30,422 bases of DNA, taken from positions 1 through 30,422 of IMG/VR virus record IMGVR_UViG_3300046028_002293; one strand, given 5' to 3'. This stretch comes from a virus. This document shows, in pieces, positions 1 to 8,365 of the stretch. Both the position numbers and the translations under genes were made by a program. Every line of letters begins with the position of its first letter. The first letter of the stretch is position 1. The notes below the pieces were generated by a model. That model saw only the letters and a program-made list of their open reading frames with translations, ran no database searches and was not told the origin of the DNA.

Positions 1-1856
1 TCAACCCCTATAAATACACTTTGAGTAGCAGTACGACTTGAAACTAATACACCATTATATAATCCACCCGTAACTGCCCCACTCACCCTCGCAGTTCCGT
101 TGACATCGAGTATAAACGTACTCTCTGACGTTGTTCCCAACAATAGCCTTCCTGCTGAAGTTATTCTTGCTCTTTCAGTTAATGAACCATTATTTGGTAT
201 AGTTTGAAATGCTAAATAACCTGCATAGTTTCCCGATGTTGAATTTTCTTTACCACCTCTAATACTTGCAAATGGTGCTAAAGCAGAACCACTAAAAAAA
301 CCACCAAAAGCAATAGTACCACCAACATCTGTGTTTTGAGTACTTGATGTATAAATACCTACGTTTGCTATATTAGTTGAATTTGCTCTATTTGCTTCGC
401 TTATTTCTAATCTGCTTTGTGGACTTGCAGTTCCTATACCTACTGAACCCGATGTTGTAGCCATATTTACCCCTAATGTAAATCTTGCACCACCTTCAAC
501 TTGAAATCTACTACCATCTACACCAGCAGTATTTAACAAGAAATTACCATCACCATTTAAACGCCAACCTTCGACAAAAGTTCCTGCTGAATTATATAAA
601 AAACTTACTCCGCCTGTATTTGCATTTGCATTATTTGTTGTAATTCTACCAAATTCTAAACCTGCAGTTCTAAGATTAATTATACCATTAATGTCTAATG
701 TTGTGTTTGGAGTTGCAGTACCTATTCCTAATCTATTAGATGAATCATCCCAAAATAAGTTTGCATTGTCTTGAGCAATAGTTGTTCCATTGCTAAATAA
801 TACTGAACCATTTGTTAATGATGGTAAAGTATATTTCCCATTAAACGTACTCCAATCCGCACTACTCAAAGCACCTCGATTTGTTGCACTTGCCGTTGGT
901 AGATTAAATGTATGGGTGTCTGTTAGTGAACTTATCGCAAAGTCAGTTCCACTTGTACCCGTTGCTAAATATTGTGTATTTGCAGTTAGTCCATTCAATG
1001 CAGCGATACCTCCTGCAAAATTTGTGATGATTTCACATAAATGTGAATTTTCGGTGTGCATTGTTATAGTCCTGCCACCCGTACTATTGACAATGTACAC
1101 TCTTATTGCAAGTCTATCAGTTGCAAGTAAAGTTGTTTGTGGAATGGCTAATGACGTTAAATACAAATCAATTATTGTCCCACTTGTAATTGCTTCAGGT
1201 ATTGCTGATGATGATGCAATAGATGTAAATGTTGTCCCATTATATTTAAGTAGTTCAACATAGAATGCAGGAGTTCCCCCCGATGATGATGCACTCATGT
1301 ACATTTCAAAATTCCAATTACCAGCAGGTATTTCTAATCTATTAGGGTCTGCAACGTCTGTCAAGAATTGAGAAATTAAACCATTTCCTGCTTTACTAAA
1401 ATCAGTTCCTGCACCAAGAACGGCAATTTTACTCATTTGGTAATAAGTACCTACACTTGCAGCAACACTTCCATTCAAATAATAAGCAACCGAACTTCCA
1501 CCACTTGAATTACTTGGTAATGTAGCAAGTTGCCCATCACCACGAATATATTGAGCAGCAGTTCCGTTTGCAGTAACGGCTAATGTACCAGAACTTGTTA
1601 TTGGACTATTTGCAACGCTAAACGCAGATGGCATTGATAAGCCTACTGATGTAATGCCTGAACTAATTGTCCATGCACGATTTGCTGATAAATCGAATGC
1701 TACACCATTGATTGTTAATGTCCTTGATGTTGGAACCAATGGCAAATCATTTAATGTTGATTTAAATGCAATCCCTGATGTCGGATCACCTACCAACATC
1801 AAATCTGTTCCAACCGCTGTTCTTACATCTAACTGATTTATTTTTTTATTTGCCAT
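1..1856 (-). CDS. Tail fibre / receptor-binding protein, partial (C-terminus beyond the window)
   Basis: Leftward gene still open at the window edge; about 618 codons are present without a stop. The N-terminus reads MANKKINQLDVRT, as in many tail fibres of Bacteroidota siphophages, where the N-terminal part attaches to the tail tip. The motif AAQYIRGDGQLATLPS (about residue 98) and two NRLGIGTATP / VGIGTASPQSRLEI shaft repeats (about residues 365 and 470), followed by ARITSAGRLLLGT near 565, are typical of fibres ending in a peptidase S74 chaperone domain; that domain would lie outside the window. The region around residues 140-240 is probably the variable part. The start codon overlaps the stop of the upstream gene (TAATG). 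Base use differs from the rest of the window: no CCGG site occurs in these 1.86 kb. Role as a fibre is secure by family resemblance; receptor is unknown. Confidence 0.85.
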   Translation of the reverse strand, partial: MANKKINQLDVRTAVGTDLMLVGDPTSGIAFKSTLNDLPLVPTSRTLTINGVAFDLSANRAWTISSGITSVGLSMPSAFSVANSPITSSGTLAVTANGTAAQYIRGDGQLATLPSNSSGGSSVAYYLNGSVAASVGTYYQMSKIAVLGAGTDFSKAGNGLISQFLTDVADPNRLEIPAGNWNFEMYMSASSSGGTPAFYVELLKYNGTTFTSIASSSAIPEAITSGTIIDLYLTSLAIPQTTLLATDRLAIRVYIVNSTGGRTITMHTENSHLCEIITNFAGGIAALNGLTANTQYLATGTSGTDFAISSLTDTHTFNLPTASATNRGALSSADWSTFNGKYTLPSLTNGSVLFSNGTTIAQDNANLFWDDSSNRLGIGTATPNTTLDINGIINLRTAGLEFGRITTNNANANTGGVSFLYNSAGTFVEGWRLNGDGNFLLNTAGVDGSRFQVEGGARFTLGVNMATTSGSVGIGTASPQSRLEISEANRANSTNIANVGIYTSSTQNTDVGGTIAFGGFFSGSALAPFASIRGGKENSTSGNYAGYLAFQTIPNNGSLTERARITSAGRLLLGTTSESTFILDVNGTARVSGAVTGGLYNGVLVSSRTATQSVFIGV

Positions 1857-2863
1857 TATTCAAAAATTATTAAATTGTCAACTTCATTAATTAAAAACTT
1901 ATCTGAATCATTCCATAATAAGAAATTGCCTGATTCAAATATAACCGCCTCGCAAAGATTTGCATCAAATCGTGTTGCAATCTCAACTTTAAAACTTACC
2001 CCGGATGTCAAATCCTGTAATTGATAATCAGAAATTGTAACATCATAATTATCATCAATGATCCAACTATGTTGATATCCAACATAATTCAACATTGAAA
2101 TAACATCCAACGCAACCGAATGCATATCTGATTTAACTTCCCATTCATTTTGCAATGCATTATTTGAAATGTCCAACAAATCAAATAAATAAAATGTAAA
2201 TGTATATTTTGCCATTCTATCGGTAATGCTGAAAACTCCTGGTGTATTTAATTCGCAAAAACATGCCGGATATGTTACATCATCACCATCCAAAAACTCA
2301 TTGAATGATCCAATAAAAAATGTGTTGATCTGCTTATGTGATAATGCCAGGCTTTTAATCCTGGTAATCACTTGTTTCAATGTTAAATTGGATTTTTGAT
2401 ATTCTGTAAATACCAATGATGTTGGAACCTCGCAAAGATTTGCATCATATTTTTTACCAATGCTGATGTCAAACGATATTCCGGAAACAAGATCCTGTAA
2501 TTGATATTCCGTAACTGATGAATTAAAATCTTCGTTGATTTCCCAATCTTTGAAATCCTGATCATAAATCAATGAAATGTAATCCTGGGCAATGGATGAC
2601 ATATCCGAAATTATTTCATACCGGTTTTTCAATGAATTGTTGGCAATATCCAACAAATCAAAAAAGTATATTGTGAAATTGAAATTGGCAATTCTATTTT
2701 CTAATGAAACATTATGATCCGGCTTTAATTCACAAAAGCATGCCGGATAAACAACATCCGCATCATCCAAAAACTCATCTGCCCCACCAACAAAAAAAGT
2801 TTTAATTTGTTTTTGTGATAGTGCTAATTGTTCTAACCTGGTGATTATTTGCTTTAATGTCAT
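1856..2863 (-). CDS. Virion-associated protein made of two tandem homologous domains
   Basis: A 335-residue protein that consists of two copies of one roughly 150-residue domain. Copy 1 (about 1-150) and copy 2 (about 161-310) share TLKQ(I/V)ITR, ALS.KQI.TFF, YPACFCEL, FFDLLDI.NN, YQLQDL.SG.SF and DANLCE in the same order, at about half identical positions. The tail from 311 (ending LINEVDNLIIFE) is unique to copy 2. I do not recognise the family with certainty. Its place between a head-tail connector candidate and the tail fibre, and its length per domain, fit a tail-completion or neck protein, but that is inference. The gene starts about 70 bases after the upstream gene and its stop overlaps the fibre start codon, suggesting co-translation. 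Confidence 0.75.
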   Translation of the reverse strand: MTLKQIITRLEQLALSQKQIKTFFVGGADEFLDDADVVYPACFCELKPDHNVSLENRIANFNFTIYFFDLLDIANNSLKNRYEIISDMSSIAQDYISLIYDQDFKDWEINEDFNSSVTEYQLQDLVSGISFDISIGKKYDANLCEVPTSLVFTEYQKSNLTLKQVITRIKSLALSHKQINTFFIGSFNEFLDGDDVTYPACFCELNTPGVFSITDRMAKYTFTFYLFDLLDISNNALQNEWEVKSDMHSVALDVISMLNYVGYQHSWIIDDNYDVTISDYQLQDLTSGVSFKVEIATRFDANLCEAVIFESGNFLLWNDSDKFLINEVDNLIIFE

Positions 2864-2934
2864 TTTTCTTTGTCTGTTGAATCAAATAAATTTTTAATTT
2901 ATTCTCATTTTTTTTGGATGTTGCTTTTGGCATA

Positions 2935-3534
2935 TCAAATATAATAAGGATCGTTCGAATTGTACCCGGCCGGCGGCCTGTTTTTCAATGAATAATCATC
3001 CGGCGGCACCGATGAAACATCCCCCAGGTAAATTGGTGATGAATAATCTGTATAGTCAGGATATACAACATCAACCCCGGCAACAAATGTTCTGTATTCC
3101 GGGAACATGGCATTACCATTTTGTACCAAATACATTCGGGCCCTCTTTGCGTAATATTCTGCCCTTGATTTGTATTTTGCAACGATGGAATACATTTCAG
3201 ACATGGTCGGTTGGGTTGCGTTATCAACAACCTTTTGGCTTAATCCTTTGTTCCAAAATTGGTAATTCAACCCTTCCGGCAATTCACTCATTACATAATT
3301 GCAAATACACATTATAATATAATCATCCACCAATATTTTATAATTGCCTGTTAATGTGTTGTTGTTGATATCGGTTAATATTTTGTTGAATAATGTTGAT
3401 CCTAACAATGGCATGATGAACATATCTTGAACCGCCTTGATTTCAGGATAAATCAACTTATCATCCACATTATCGTGAATACTCATTCTCTCTTTTAAAA
3501 CTGATGGTAAAATTAAATATGTTACAACCGCCAT
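2935..3534 (-). CDS. Head-tail connector-like protein
   Basis: 199 residues, starting MAVVTYLILPSVLKERMSIH. The helical N-terminal half (EIKAVQDMFIMPLLGSTLFNKI, then VDDYIIMCICNYVMSELPEGL) resembles the small helical proteins that follow the portal in Bacteroidota phages (the family I know as DUF6712) and are thought to be head completion/connector proteins. The C-terminal third is rich in Tyr and Pro (VVYPDYTDYSSPIYLGDV) and likely extended. It begins 4 bases after the portal gene ends, so it belongs to the same transcript. Function by position and resemblance only. Confidence 0.65.
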   Translation of the reverse strand: MAVVTYLILPSVLKERMSIHDNVDDKLIYPEIKAVQDMFIMPLLGSTLFNKILTDINNNTLTGNYKILVDDYIIMCICNYVMSELPEGLNYQFWNKGLSQKVVDNATQPTMSEMYSIVAKYKSRAEYYAKRARMYLVQNGNAMFPEYRTFVAGVDVVYPDYTDYSSPIYLGDVSSVPPDDYSLKNRPPAGYNSNDPYYI

Positions 3535-3538
3535 TTCT

Positions 3539-5572
3539 TTATTTGTTTTTTATTACAATATGCTTTTTCCATTGATGTCTGCAATGCCATTCAATCGTTC
3601 CGTTATTGTTCCAAAATCCGCCGGCCCTTTTGAATACTGAATATCCCAATCTCTCGGATAACTTTTGAATGTCGGTGATGCTAAACATCCGCTGTTTTGA
3701 AATATTTACCATCCTTACACAAAATGGCCTGGATGTTTTAAGTAACGTATCACCTGGCACATCATCCCTTTTTTCGTATGTGTATGTTGTGATGATTTCA
3801 GGTAATTGTTTTTTGGGCAATCTTTCCGTTATTTTCCGGATGGTATTCCCTTTGACAATTTCCGCAACAATAATTTTTTGCCCAACTAATTTTCCAACGA
3901 TGTCATCAACAACATTCAATTGGTATTTCAAGGCCTCGGCAATTTGTGCATTTGATAAATCCGGTTGGGCCTTTAACAATTCCAAAATCTTTGCTTCCCT
4001 TTCGGTGTAATCTGCAAATGCTTCATACATGAATGAAAAATTATTATCATCCTCGCCGGTGTATGGTGTTGTTTTTAAGATCGTGAAATTTTCCCTGGGT
4101 TCTCCGTAATCCTCAAACATTTCTGCAATGAATTCCAATTCATCTGTTTCAAATTGCTGATCATTGGTGATTGGGTTTTCATCTAATCCCAGGTATTGAT
4201 TAATTTGATTCCCTGTGAATCCATAGGCCGCCAATTGAATTGATGCCTGGCCCTTTGTCAATTTACCCTGGCTAAATAATCTAACGATTCTCAATAGGTT
4301 CTGTTGCTGTCTGCCGCTGATGTTAACCAATGCTTCATTTCCCAATGCAATTGGTTCTGTTGATCCTGGATTGATTTCATCCAGGTATAAATTGGGATCA
4401 ATGCCGAACTTTTCAAGGATCCATTTTTTAGGTAACAATTCTTTGAATTGAACAGGATCCAAATCCATGCCCACCGGTTCAACATCTTTTAATTTATATT
4501 CTGCAATAACCCCGGCAACCTCTGAAAAATAAGAAACAATTTCTTCAATGTGTTTCTGCTTATTGTTGATGTAGGTGTTTTTGAATATCTCAAATGCTGT
4601 TTTTAACTCCGATGAATTTCCCAATTTTCCGGGTTCCTGGATGGCGAATAACAATCCGGATGTTACATTGTGCCCTGTGATTATGTTGGATGTAATCAAT
4701 GAATCAATCTGTTGAAAATTCTCCTTTGTTAAATCACTTTGCCCCAGGTCATCAATTGTTGGCTTTGCGGATGTTGCGTTATTGAATGCAATCAACAATT
4801 TTTTACCCTCTGCCCCTGTTGCCTGATTTTCTAAACCCCTGGTGATCCTAGCCTTTTTTTCCTCGGATGGTTCACCATTGTAAAAATTGATAAATTTTGA
4901 TGCAGAAAATCCGGTTTTTGCATTTGTCAATGTATGCCTGGAAACTTCAATATCCGATTCGATCCAATTACATGCCGGAATAAATGTTGGCAATGGATAG
5001 GGATTTTTTCCGCATCTGTATTCCTTATAAAAAAATATTGATGTGGTTGTTATCCCTGGCCTAAATGCCGGATATTCTTTCTCTGCCTTTTGTAAATTAT
5101 TTTTCCATTCTTTTTTGTAGTAAAAACATGTGTTGTCCTCATTGGTTCTCAACCTTTCGTATGCTACATGATAATAATTATATCCACCGGCTAATTTCGG
5201 GATGCATTGCAAATAAACCCCACCGAAATTTTCAATGTCCAAACACATCAATTTAATTAACTGATCCCATGATTGATTTTCATTTGCCTTCAACAAAAAT
5301 TGTTCACCCTGTTCATTATCACTTTTCAATCCATTCCCCAGGATGTAAACACATTTACCGGTAATAATTGCGTTATGCTTTGCACTCTTATTGTATAACC
5401 ATAACAAATAATTAGGATAATCATTACGATCACCAAATGGGATGTAATCATAACCCCGTCTTTCCGTCATTACCGGGATCGTTGAATCTGCAAATGATTC
5501 TGAATGCACTTGCAATATTTCCCCGGTTGTTGTACTAACCTCCGTAACCTTTGTATGTTGTTTCCGGTTCAT
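3539..5572 (-). CDS. Portal protein with C-terminal winged-helix and MuF-like extension
   Basis: 677 residues. Residues about 35-430 look like a phage portal: GDRNDYPNYLLWLYNKSAKH near the N-terminus, then ITGKCVYILGNGL, and a helical stem/crown region. The portal forms the dodecameric ring through which DNA enters and leaves the head. Beyond about 430 the protein is longer than a usual portal. Residues about 535-595 (TEREAKILELLKAQPDLSN and AQIAEALKYQLNVVDDIVGK) read like a winged helix-turn-helix. The last 70 residues (TSRPFCVRMVNISKQRMFS, then GGFWNN and EWHCRHQWKK) resemble the end of Mu gpF-like minor head proteins. The start overlaps the previous gene by 38 bases; the N-terminal residues resemble other portals of this group, so I keep it. 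Portal call is good; the two appended domains are inference. Confidence 0.75.
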   Translation of the reverse strand: MNRKQHTKVTEVSTTTGEILQVHSESFADSTIPVMTERRGYDYIPFGDRNDYPNYLLWLYNKSAKHNAIITGKCVYILGNGLKSDNEQGEQFLLKANENQSWDQLIKLMCLDIENFGGVYLQCIPKLAGGYNYYHVAYERLRTNEDNTCFYYKKEWKNNLQKAEKEYPAFRPGITTTSIFFYKEYRCGKNPYPLPTFIPACNWIESDIEVSRHTLTNAKTGFSASKFINFYNGEPSEEKKARITRGLENQATGAEGKKLLIAFNNATSAKPTIDDLGQSDLTKENFQQIDSLITSNIITGHNVTSGLLFAIQEPGKLGNSSELKTAFEIFKNTYINNKQKHIEEIVSYFSEVAGVIAEYKLKDVEPVGMDLDPVQFKELLPKKWILEKFGIDPNLYLDEINPGSTEPIALGNEALVNISGRQQQNLLRIVRLFSQGKLTKGQASIQLAAYGFTGNQINQYLGLDENPITNDQQFETDELEFIAEMFEDYGEPRENFTILKTTPYTGEDDNNFSFMYEAFADYTEREAKILELLKAQPDLSNAQIAEALKYQLNVVDDIVGKLVGQKIIVAEIVKGNTIRKITERLPKKQLPEIITTYTYEKRDDVPGDTLLKTSRPFCVRMVNISKQRMFSITDIQKLSERLGYSVFKRAGGFWNNNGTIEWHCRHQWKKHIVIKNK

Positions 5573-5930
5573 ATCCGTTTTGTGTTAAATTTGTGGCCGG
5601 CAATAAATTCATCTTTCCGCACTCAACCAAATTCAACCCTGTTGGATCTAAATTTGATGATGATGCCTGTTCGTAAACATCGTATGAATATTGCCCTGGC
5701 TGTGCTGTTGAAAATAATGTTATCGTGTTGAAATTGTAAATGTTGGCCCTTTCCGGAAATTGATTTGTATCATCTGCGGAATTTACAATTTTTTTGATGA
5801 TCACTTTTGTTGCAACATTCGTAAAAACAAATAAATAATAAGGATTAACCAATGTGGTTGATTCCGTTAATGTTACGATTGTTTCCGATTGTGTTCCTTT
5901 CGTGTAAATGATCATCATTAATTGTATCAA
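5535..5930 (-). CDS. Probable virion protein, unknown function
   Basis: 131 residues, mostly beta-type sequence (TIVTLTESTTLVNPYYLFVF, KVIIKKIV, YSYDVYEQ). The central LTE.TTLVNPYYLFVFTN stretch resembles hypothetical proteins next to portals in Bacteroidota phages; no function is known to me. Three in-frame methionines lie in the first six residues (MIQLMM), so the true start may be up to 15 bases further in. It follows a strong terminator hairpin on the same strand, and its 3' end overlaps the portal gene by 38 bases, so it probably opens the portal transcript and is translationally coupled to the portal. Confidence 0.6.
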   Translation of the reverse strand: MIQLMMIIYTKGTQSETIVTLTESTTLVNPYYLFVFTNVATKVIIKKIVNSADDTNQFPERANIYNFNTITLFSTAQPGQYSYDVYEQASSSNLDPTGLNLVECGKMNLLPATNLTQNGYEPETTYKGYGG

Positions 5931-5950
5931 ATAACATCACATTGTTGATT

Positions 5951-5979
5951 AAAAAAAAAGGCCGGATATGATTCCGGCC
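5951..5979 (-). terminator. Rho-independent terminator after the tail tube gene
   Basis: Arms GGCCGGA / TCCGGCC with a six-base loop, followed on the minus strand by nine T. It lies between the stop of the tail tube gene and the start of the 131-residue gene, so it ends or attenuates the capsid-tube transcript. Confidence 0.8.
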
Positions 5980-6006
5980 CTAAAATTAATATCAACATGA
6001 AAATAT

Positions 6007-6519
6007 TTATGTCAACAATGTTGCCAATGCTGTCGAATTCACTTCATAGGCCAAATTCTTTTCATCACCTTCAAAAACCAATTCATAGCCATTGCGATCT
6101 GCTAAAACCTTTCCGGTTTTGTTGGCTGATGTGGTCAATGTCAATCCATAATCTCTGCCATACATCCAACTTGTGCCATTCTCATCTGTATAAACAAAAA
6201 TCAATCTGTTCTGTGCCAACAAAAATAATTCATTCCTTACGGCTGTGGTCATTTTGTTTATTGGAAACTTGATGGTTTGTTTGTTTGACAATGTGCCCAT
6301 TTCCCTGGATGCTGTCAATGCCTCATCCCCTTCCGCTGTATGTGCGATCAGGTTGTATTTCTTAAATGTTTTTGATGCAACCTTGGTGATCACCGAAATA
6401 ACTCCGGCCGATTCCGTAATTGTTGTAACATTTTCAAATTCTATCAAATAAATGTCCTTTATTCCCCCATAACTTAGGCGACAATCAAGGTTGTATCCGG
6501 TCGTCAAAACACATGGCAT
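6007..6519 (-). CDS. Major tail (tube) protein
   Basis: 170 residues. The opening MPCVLTTGYNLDCR and the middle KQTIKFPINKMTTAVRNELF, with a closing DRNGYELVFEGDEKNLAYEV, match a compact family found beside the capsid gene in many Bacteroidota siphophages and taken to be the tail tube subunit. It is a beta-rich sequence of the right size for one tube ring subunit polymerising around the tape measure. It is bracketed by two hairpins, which would allow a separately tuned, abundant transcript, as expected for a high-copy protein. Function rests on family resemblance and position. Confidence 0.65.
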   Translation of the reverse strand: MPCVLTTGYNLDCRLSYGGIKDIYLIEFENVTTITESAGVISVITKVASKTFKKYNLIAHTAEGDEALTASREMGTLSNKQTIKFPINKMTTAVRNELFLLAQNRLIFVYTDENGTSWMYGRDYGLTLTTSANKTGKVLADRNGYELVFEGDEKNLAYEVNSTALATLLT

Positions 6520-6569
6520 ACCTGTATATTAAAAATTTTTATAATATGTTCAATACTTGAATTAAAATT

Positions 6570-6593
6570 AGGGCCGGTTAATTTACCGGCCCT
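6570..6593 (-). terminator. Hairpin between capsid and tail tube genes
   Basis: Nine-base arms AGGGCCGGT / ACCGGCCCT around a TAATTT-type loop. On the minus strand it is followed by TAATTTTAATT rather than a clean T run, so it may act as a partial terminator or as an mRNA-stabilising 3' structure for the capsid transcript. Confidence 0.55.
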
Positions 6594-6601
6594 GTAATCA
6601 A

Positions 6602-7600
6602 TTAACCTAAGTATAAAACGTTTGTGCTTTGTCTTGCAACGTGTGCGGCAATTGTGAAAATGTGCTTTACGAACATATCTTCACGATTGTTTGCAATTTT
6701 GTTGATCTCCATTTTGTTAAGATCAGAAACCAAATCTGTTGCCCAAATCAAATTTGAAGGCAATGCAACGATCATTGTATTTTCAGGTAAAGGAACAAAT
6801 TTGATTTCGATTCCATTGTAAAAATACTTATCGGCATTGATATCAACCGCAAACAAATCACGATATGTTGCACTAACATTAAAAATGTTAATCAATTGTT
6901 TGTGGCTGTATGGTGCATAAATAAACGGCTTTTGGGTTTGTGCTAAAACAACGGCCGGCAATGCTGCGTATGCTTTTGCATATTCTGCATTTATGTTGGT
7001 GCTGCTGATTGTTGTGCCTGCCACTTTCACCCTGGTTCCTAATGCACCATTGTTGTAAATCATCTTTGCAACAACCCCATCAAACAATGTCGCTGTTTGT
7101 GCCGCTGCCCATGTTTGTTCGGCTGCACCAACTGCAGTTTGGCCGGTTCCTGGTGTTAATGCGGCAATTGCTGTTTTTGTTGCTGATGTGATTCCTGTCC
7201 ACCACTTTGATTCCGCATCCAAAGAAACTTCCTTGCCGTATGTTGCCAATACAACCCTTTCGAATTCTGTTGATGCGATTTCCCATGCCCCAGGCCTCAT
7301 TGATCTTTTGAATCTTGATGGTCTTAATGCATTTGGATCAAATTCATTATAAAACATCACTTTGGTTGGTGTAACAATGGTATCAACCAAAGTAAATGTA
7401 CCACCTGATGTTGGTGCACCTGATGCAAATGCTTGCATTGAAACTGCATTTGTGTTCTCGGTAAAAATACTTTCATTCTTTACATCACCTTCAAATGAAA
7501 CTAATGCTTCGGAAATTGTTTTGTTCTCAAATAACAATTCCTCTAAAATAGGTTCGTATGCTTTACCCCTTATGTCGCTTATCGTTAAACTCAATCCCAT
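6602..7600 (-). CDS. Major capsid protein, HK97 fold
   Basis: 332 residues. The N-terminal arm (EPILEELLFENKTISEALVS) is helical; then come stretches typical of small HK97-fold capsid proteins of this host group, including RPSRFKRSMRPGAWEIAST, YAPYSHKQLINIFN and the C-terminal FVKHIFTIAAHVARQSTNVL. The sequence is rich in Ala, Thr and Asn, as is usual for capsid subunits. It is preceded by protease, scaffold-like and small genes in the order protease-scaffold-capsid, the normal head assembly order. No separate decoration gene is evident. Confident on context, with the fold inferred from sequence features. Confidence 0.8.
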   Translation of the reverse strand: MGLSLTISDIRGKAYEPILEELLFENKTISEALVSFEGDVKNESIFTENTNAVSMQAFASGAPTSGGTFTLVDTIVTPTKVMFYNEFDPNALRPSRFKRSMRPGAWEIASTEFERVVLATYGKEVSLDAESKWWTGITSATKTAIAALTPGTGQTAVGAAEQTWAAAQTATLFDGVVAKMIYNNGALGTRVKVAGTTISSTNINAEYAKAYAALPAVVLAQTQKPFIYAPYSHKQLINIFNVSATYRDLFAVDINADKYFYNGIEIKFVPLPENTMIVALPSNLIWATDLVSDLNKMEINKIANNREDMFVKHIFTIAAHVARQSTNVLYLG

Positions 7601-7611
7601 GGCCTAAATTT

Positions 7612-7776
7612 TTATTTTTTTATTGATTGTTTTGCTTCTTTAATTTCTTCAATGTCATCCGGAAATCTTGATTGTAAATGTTCCAAAATTTCCTGGCTTA
7701 ATTCGCTTTTGCTGTCAAATCCATTGCATGCTTTGCCGTATGGATATAAAACAACATCATCTTTTATTTTCAACAT
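7612..7776 (-). CDS. Small protein between scaffold-like and capsid genes
   Basis: 54 residues when started at the methionine of MLKIKDDVVLYPYGK. A longer frame reaches 7824 but would run 40 bases into the upstream gene; the internal ATG lies 4 bases after that gene's stop, matching local spacing. The core LYPYGKACNGFDSKSELSQE followed by ILEHLQSRFPDDIEEI is compact, acidic and helical. I do not know its function; small genes in this position often encode head accessory proteins. Confidence 0.55.
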   Translation of the reverse strand: MLKIKDDVVLYPYGKACNGFDSKSELSQEILEHLQSRFPDDIEEIKEAKQSIKK

Positions 7777-7780
7777 AATG

Positions 7781-8302
7781 TTATTTTTGTGCTCTGAATT
7801 TTTCCAATGGTGATAATTCATCAAATGATTTCACTTTTTCAATTGGCCTTTCAATGCTGCTTTGTGCAATCTTTTCAACCAATGAAAACATTTGCTTCAA
7901 TGATTCTTTTTGTGTTGCAATGGTTTTTTTAAGATCTGCAATTTCATTTTTTGTCGCTGCAAAATCTGCATTAATTGCTGAAAACATCCCAGGCAATTTC
8001 TTCATGGCTTCAACTTCAATTTCAACCTTTGCAGGTTCTTCCGCTGCCTGAATCTCGGTGATCAATCCGCTAACAACTTTCATTTTCGTTCCATCTTCCG
8101 CCTCATAATCACCATCCGCAACCGGTGCCCCATTTAACAAAACTGATCCACCAACTTCAAGTTTATCCACTTCCAAAATCACCCCATCTTTTGTTTTCAC
8201 TTCAACCATTTTCACCGGTTCAACTTTTGGTAATTCAACTCCTGGTGCGTAATCGTTGAACAACATATTTTTTATTTTTTCTATTGCTTCCTTTGTGCTC
8301 AT
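7781..8302 (-). CDS. Probable capsid scaffold-like protein
   Basis: 173 residues from the methionine of MSTKEAIEKIKNMLF; an upstream in-frame ATG at 8341 exists but adds only a basic-hydrophobic stretch that looks like untranslated leader. Residues about 35-100 form a Gly-rich beta domain (VKTKDGVILEVDKLEVGGSV, LNGAPVADGDYEAEDGTKM). Residues about 105-160 are an acidic, then Lys-rich coiled coil (FAATKNEIADLKKTIATQKE). This domain order and its position between the head protease and the capsid are those of a scaffold or protease-processed assembly protein. The KSFDELSPLEKFRAQK tail could interact with the capsid. Inference from layout; no catalytic motif seen. Confidence 0.6.
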   Translation of the reverse strand: MSTKEAIEKIKNMLFNDYAPGVELPKVEPVKMVEVKTKDGVILEVDKLEVGGSVLLNGAPVADGDYEAEDGTKMKVVSGLITEIQAAEEPAKVEIEVEAMKKLPGMFSAINADFAATKNEIADLKKTIATQKESLKQMFSLVEKIAQSSIERPIEKVKSFDELSPLEKFRAQK

Positions 8303-8365
8303 AATATAATATTTAATTGATTGTATCATTTTTTTAAACAATGTTGAATTTATAAAAACAATTTT

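Noticed and set aside
1-1856. Diversity-generating retroelement acting on the tail fibre
   Set aside because: No reverse transcriptase and no template/variable repeat pair were found in the window.
2802-2933. Small Lys-rich reading frame starting MPKATSKKN just after the connector gene
   Set aside because: It starts well (one base after a stop) but runs 62 bases into the duplicated-domain gene in another frame and has low-complexity composition; not enough support.
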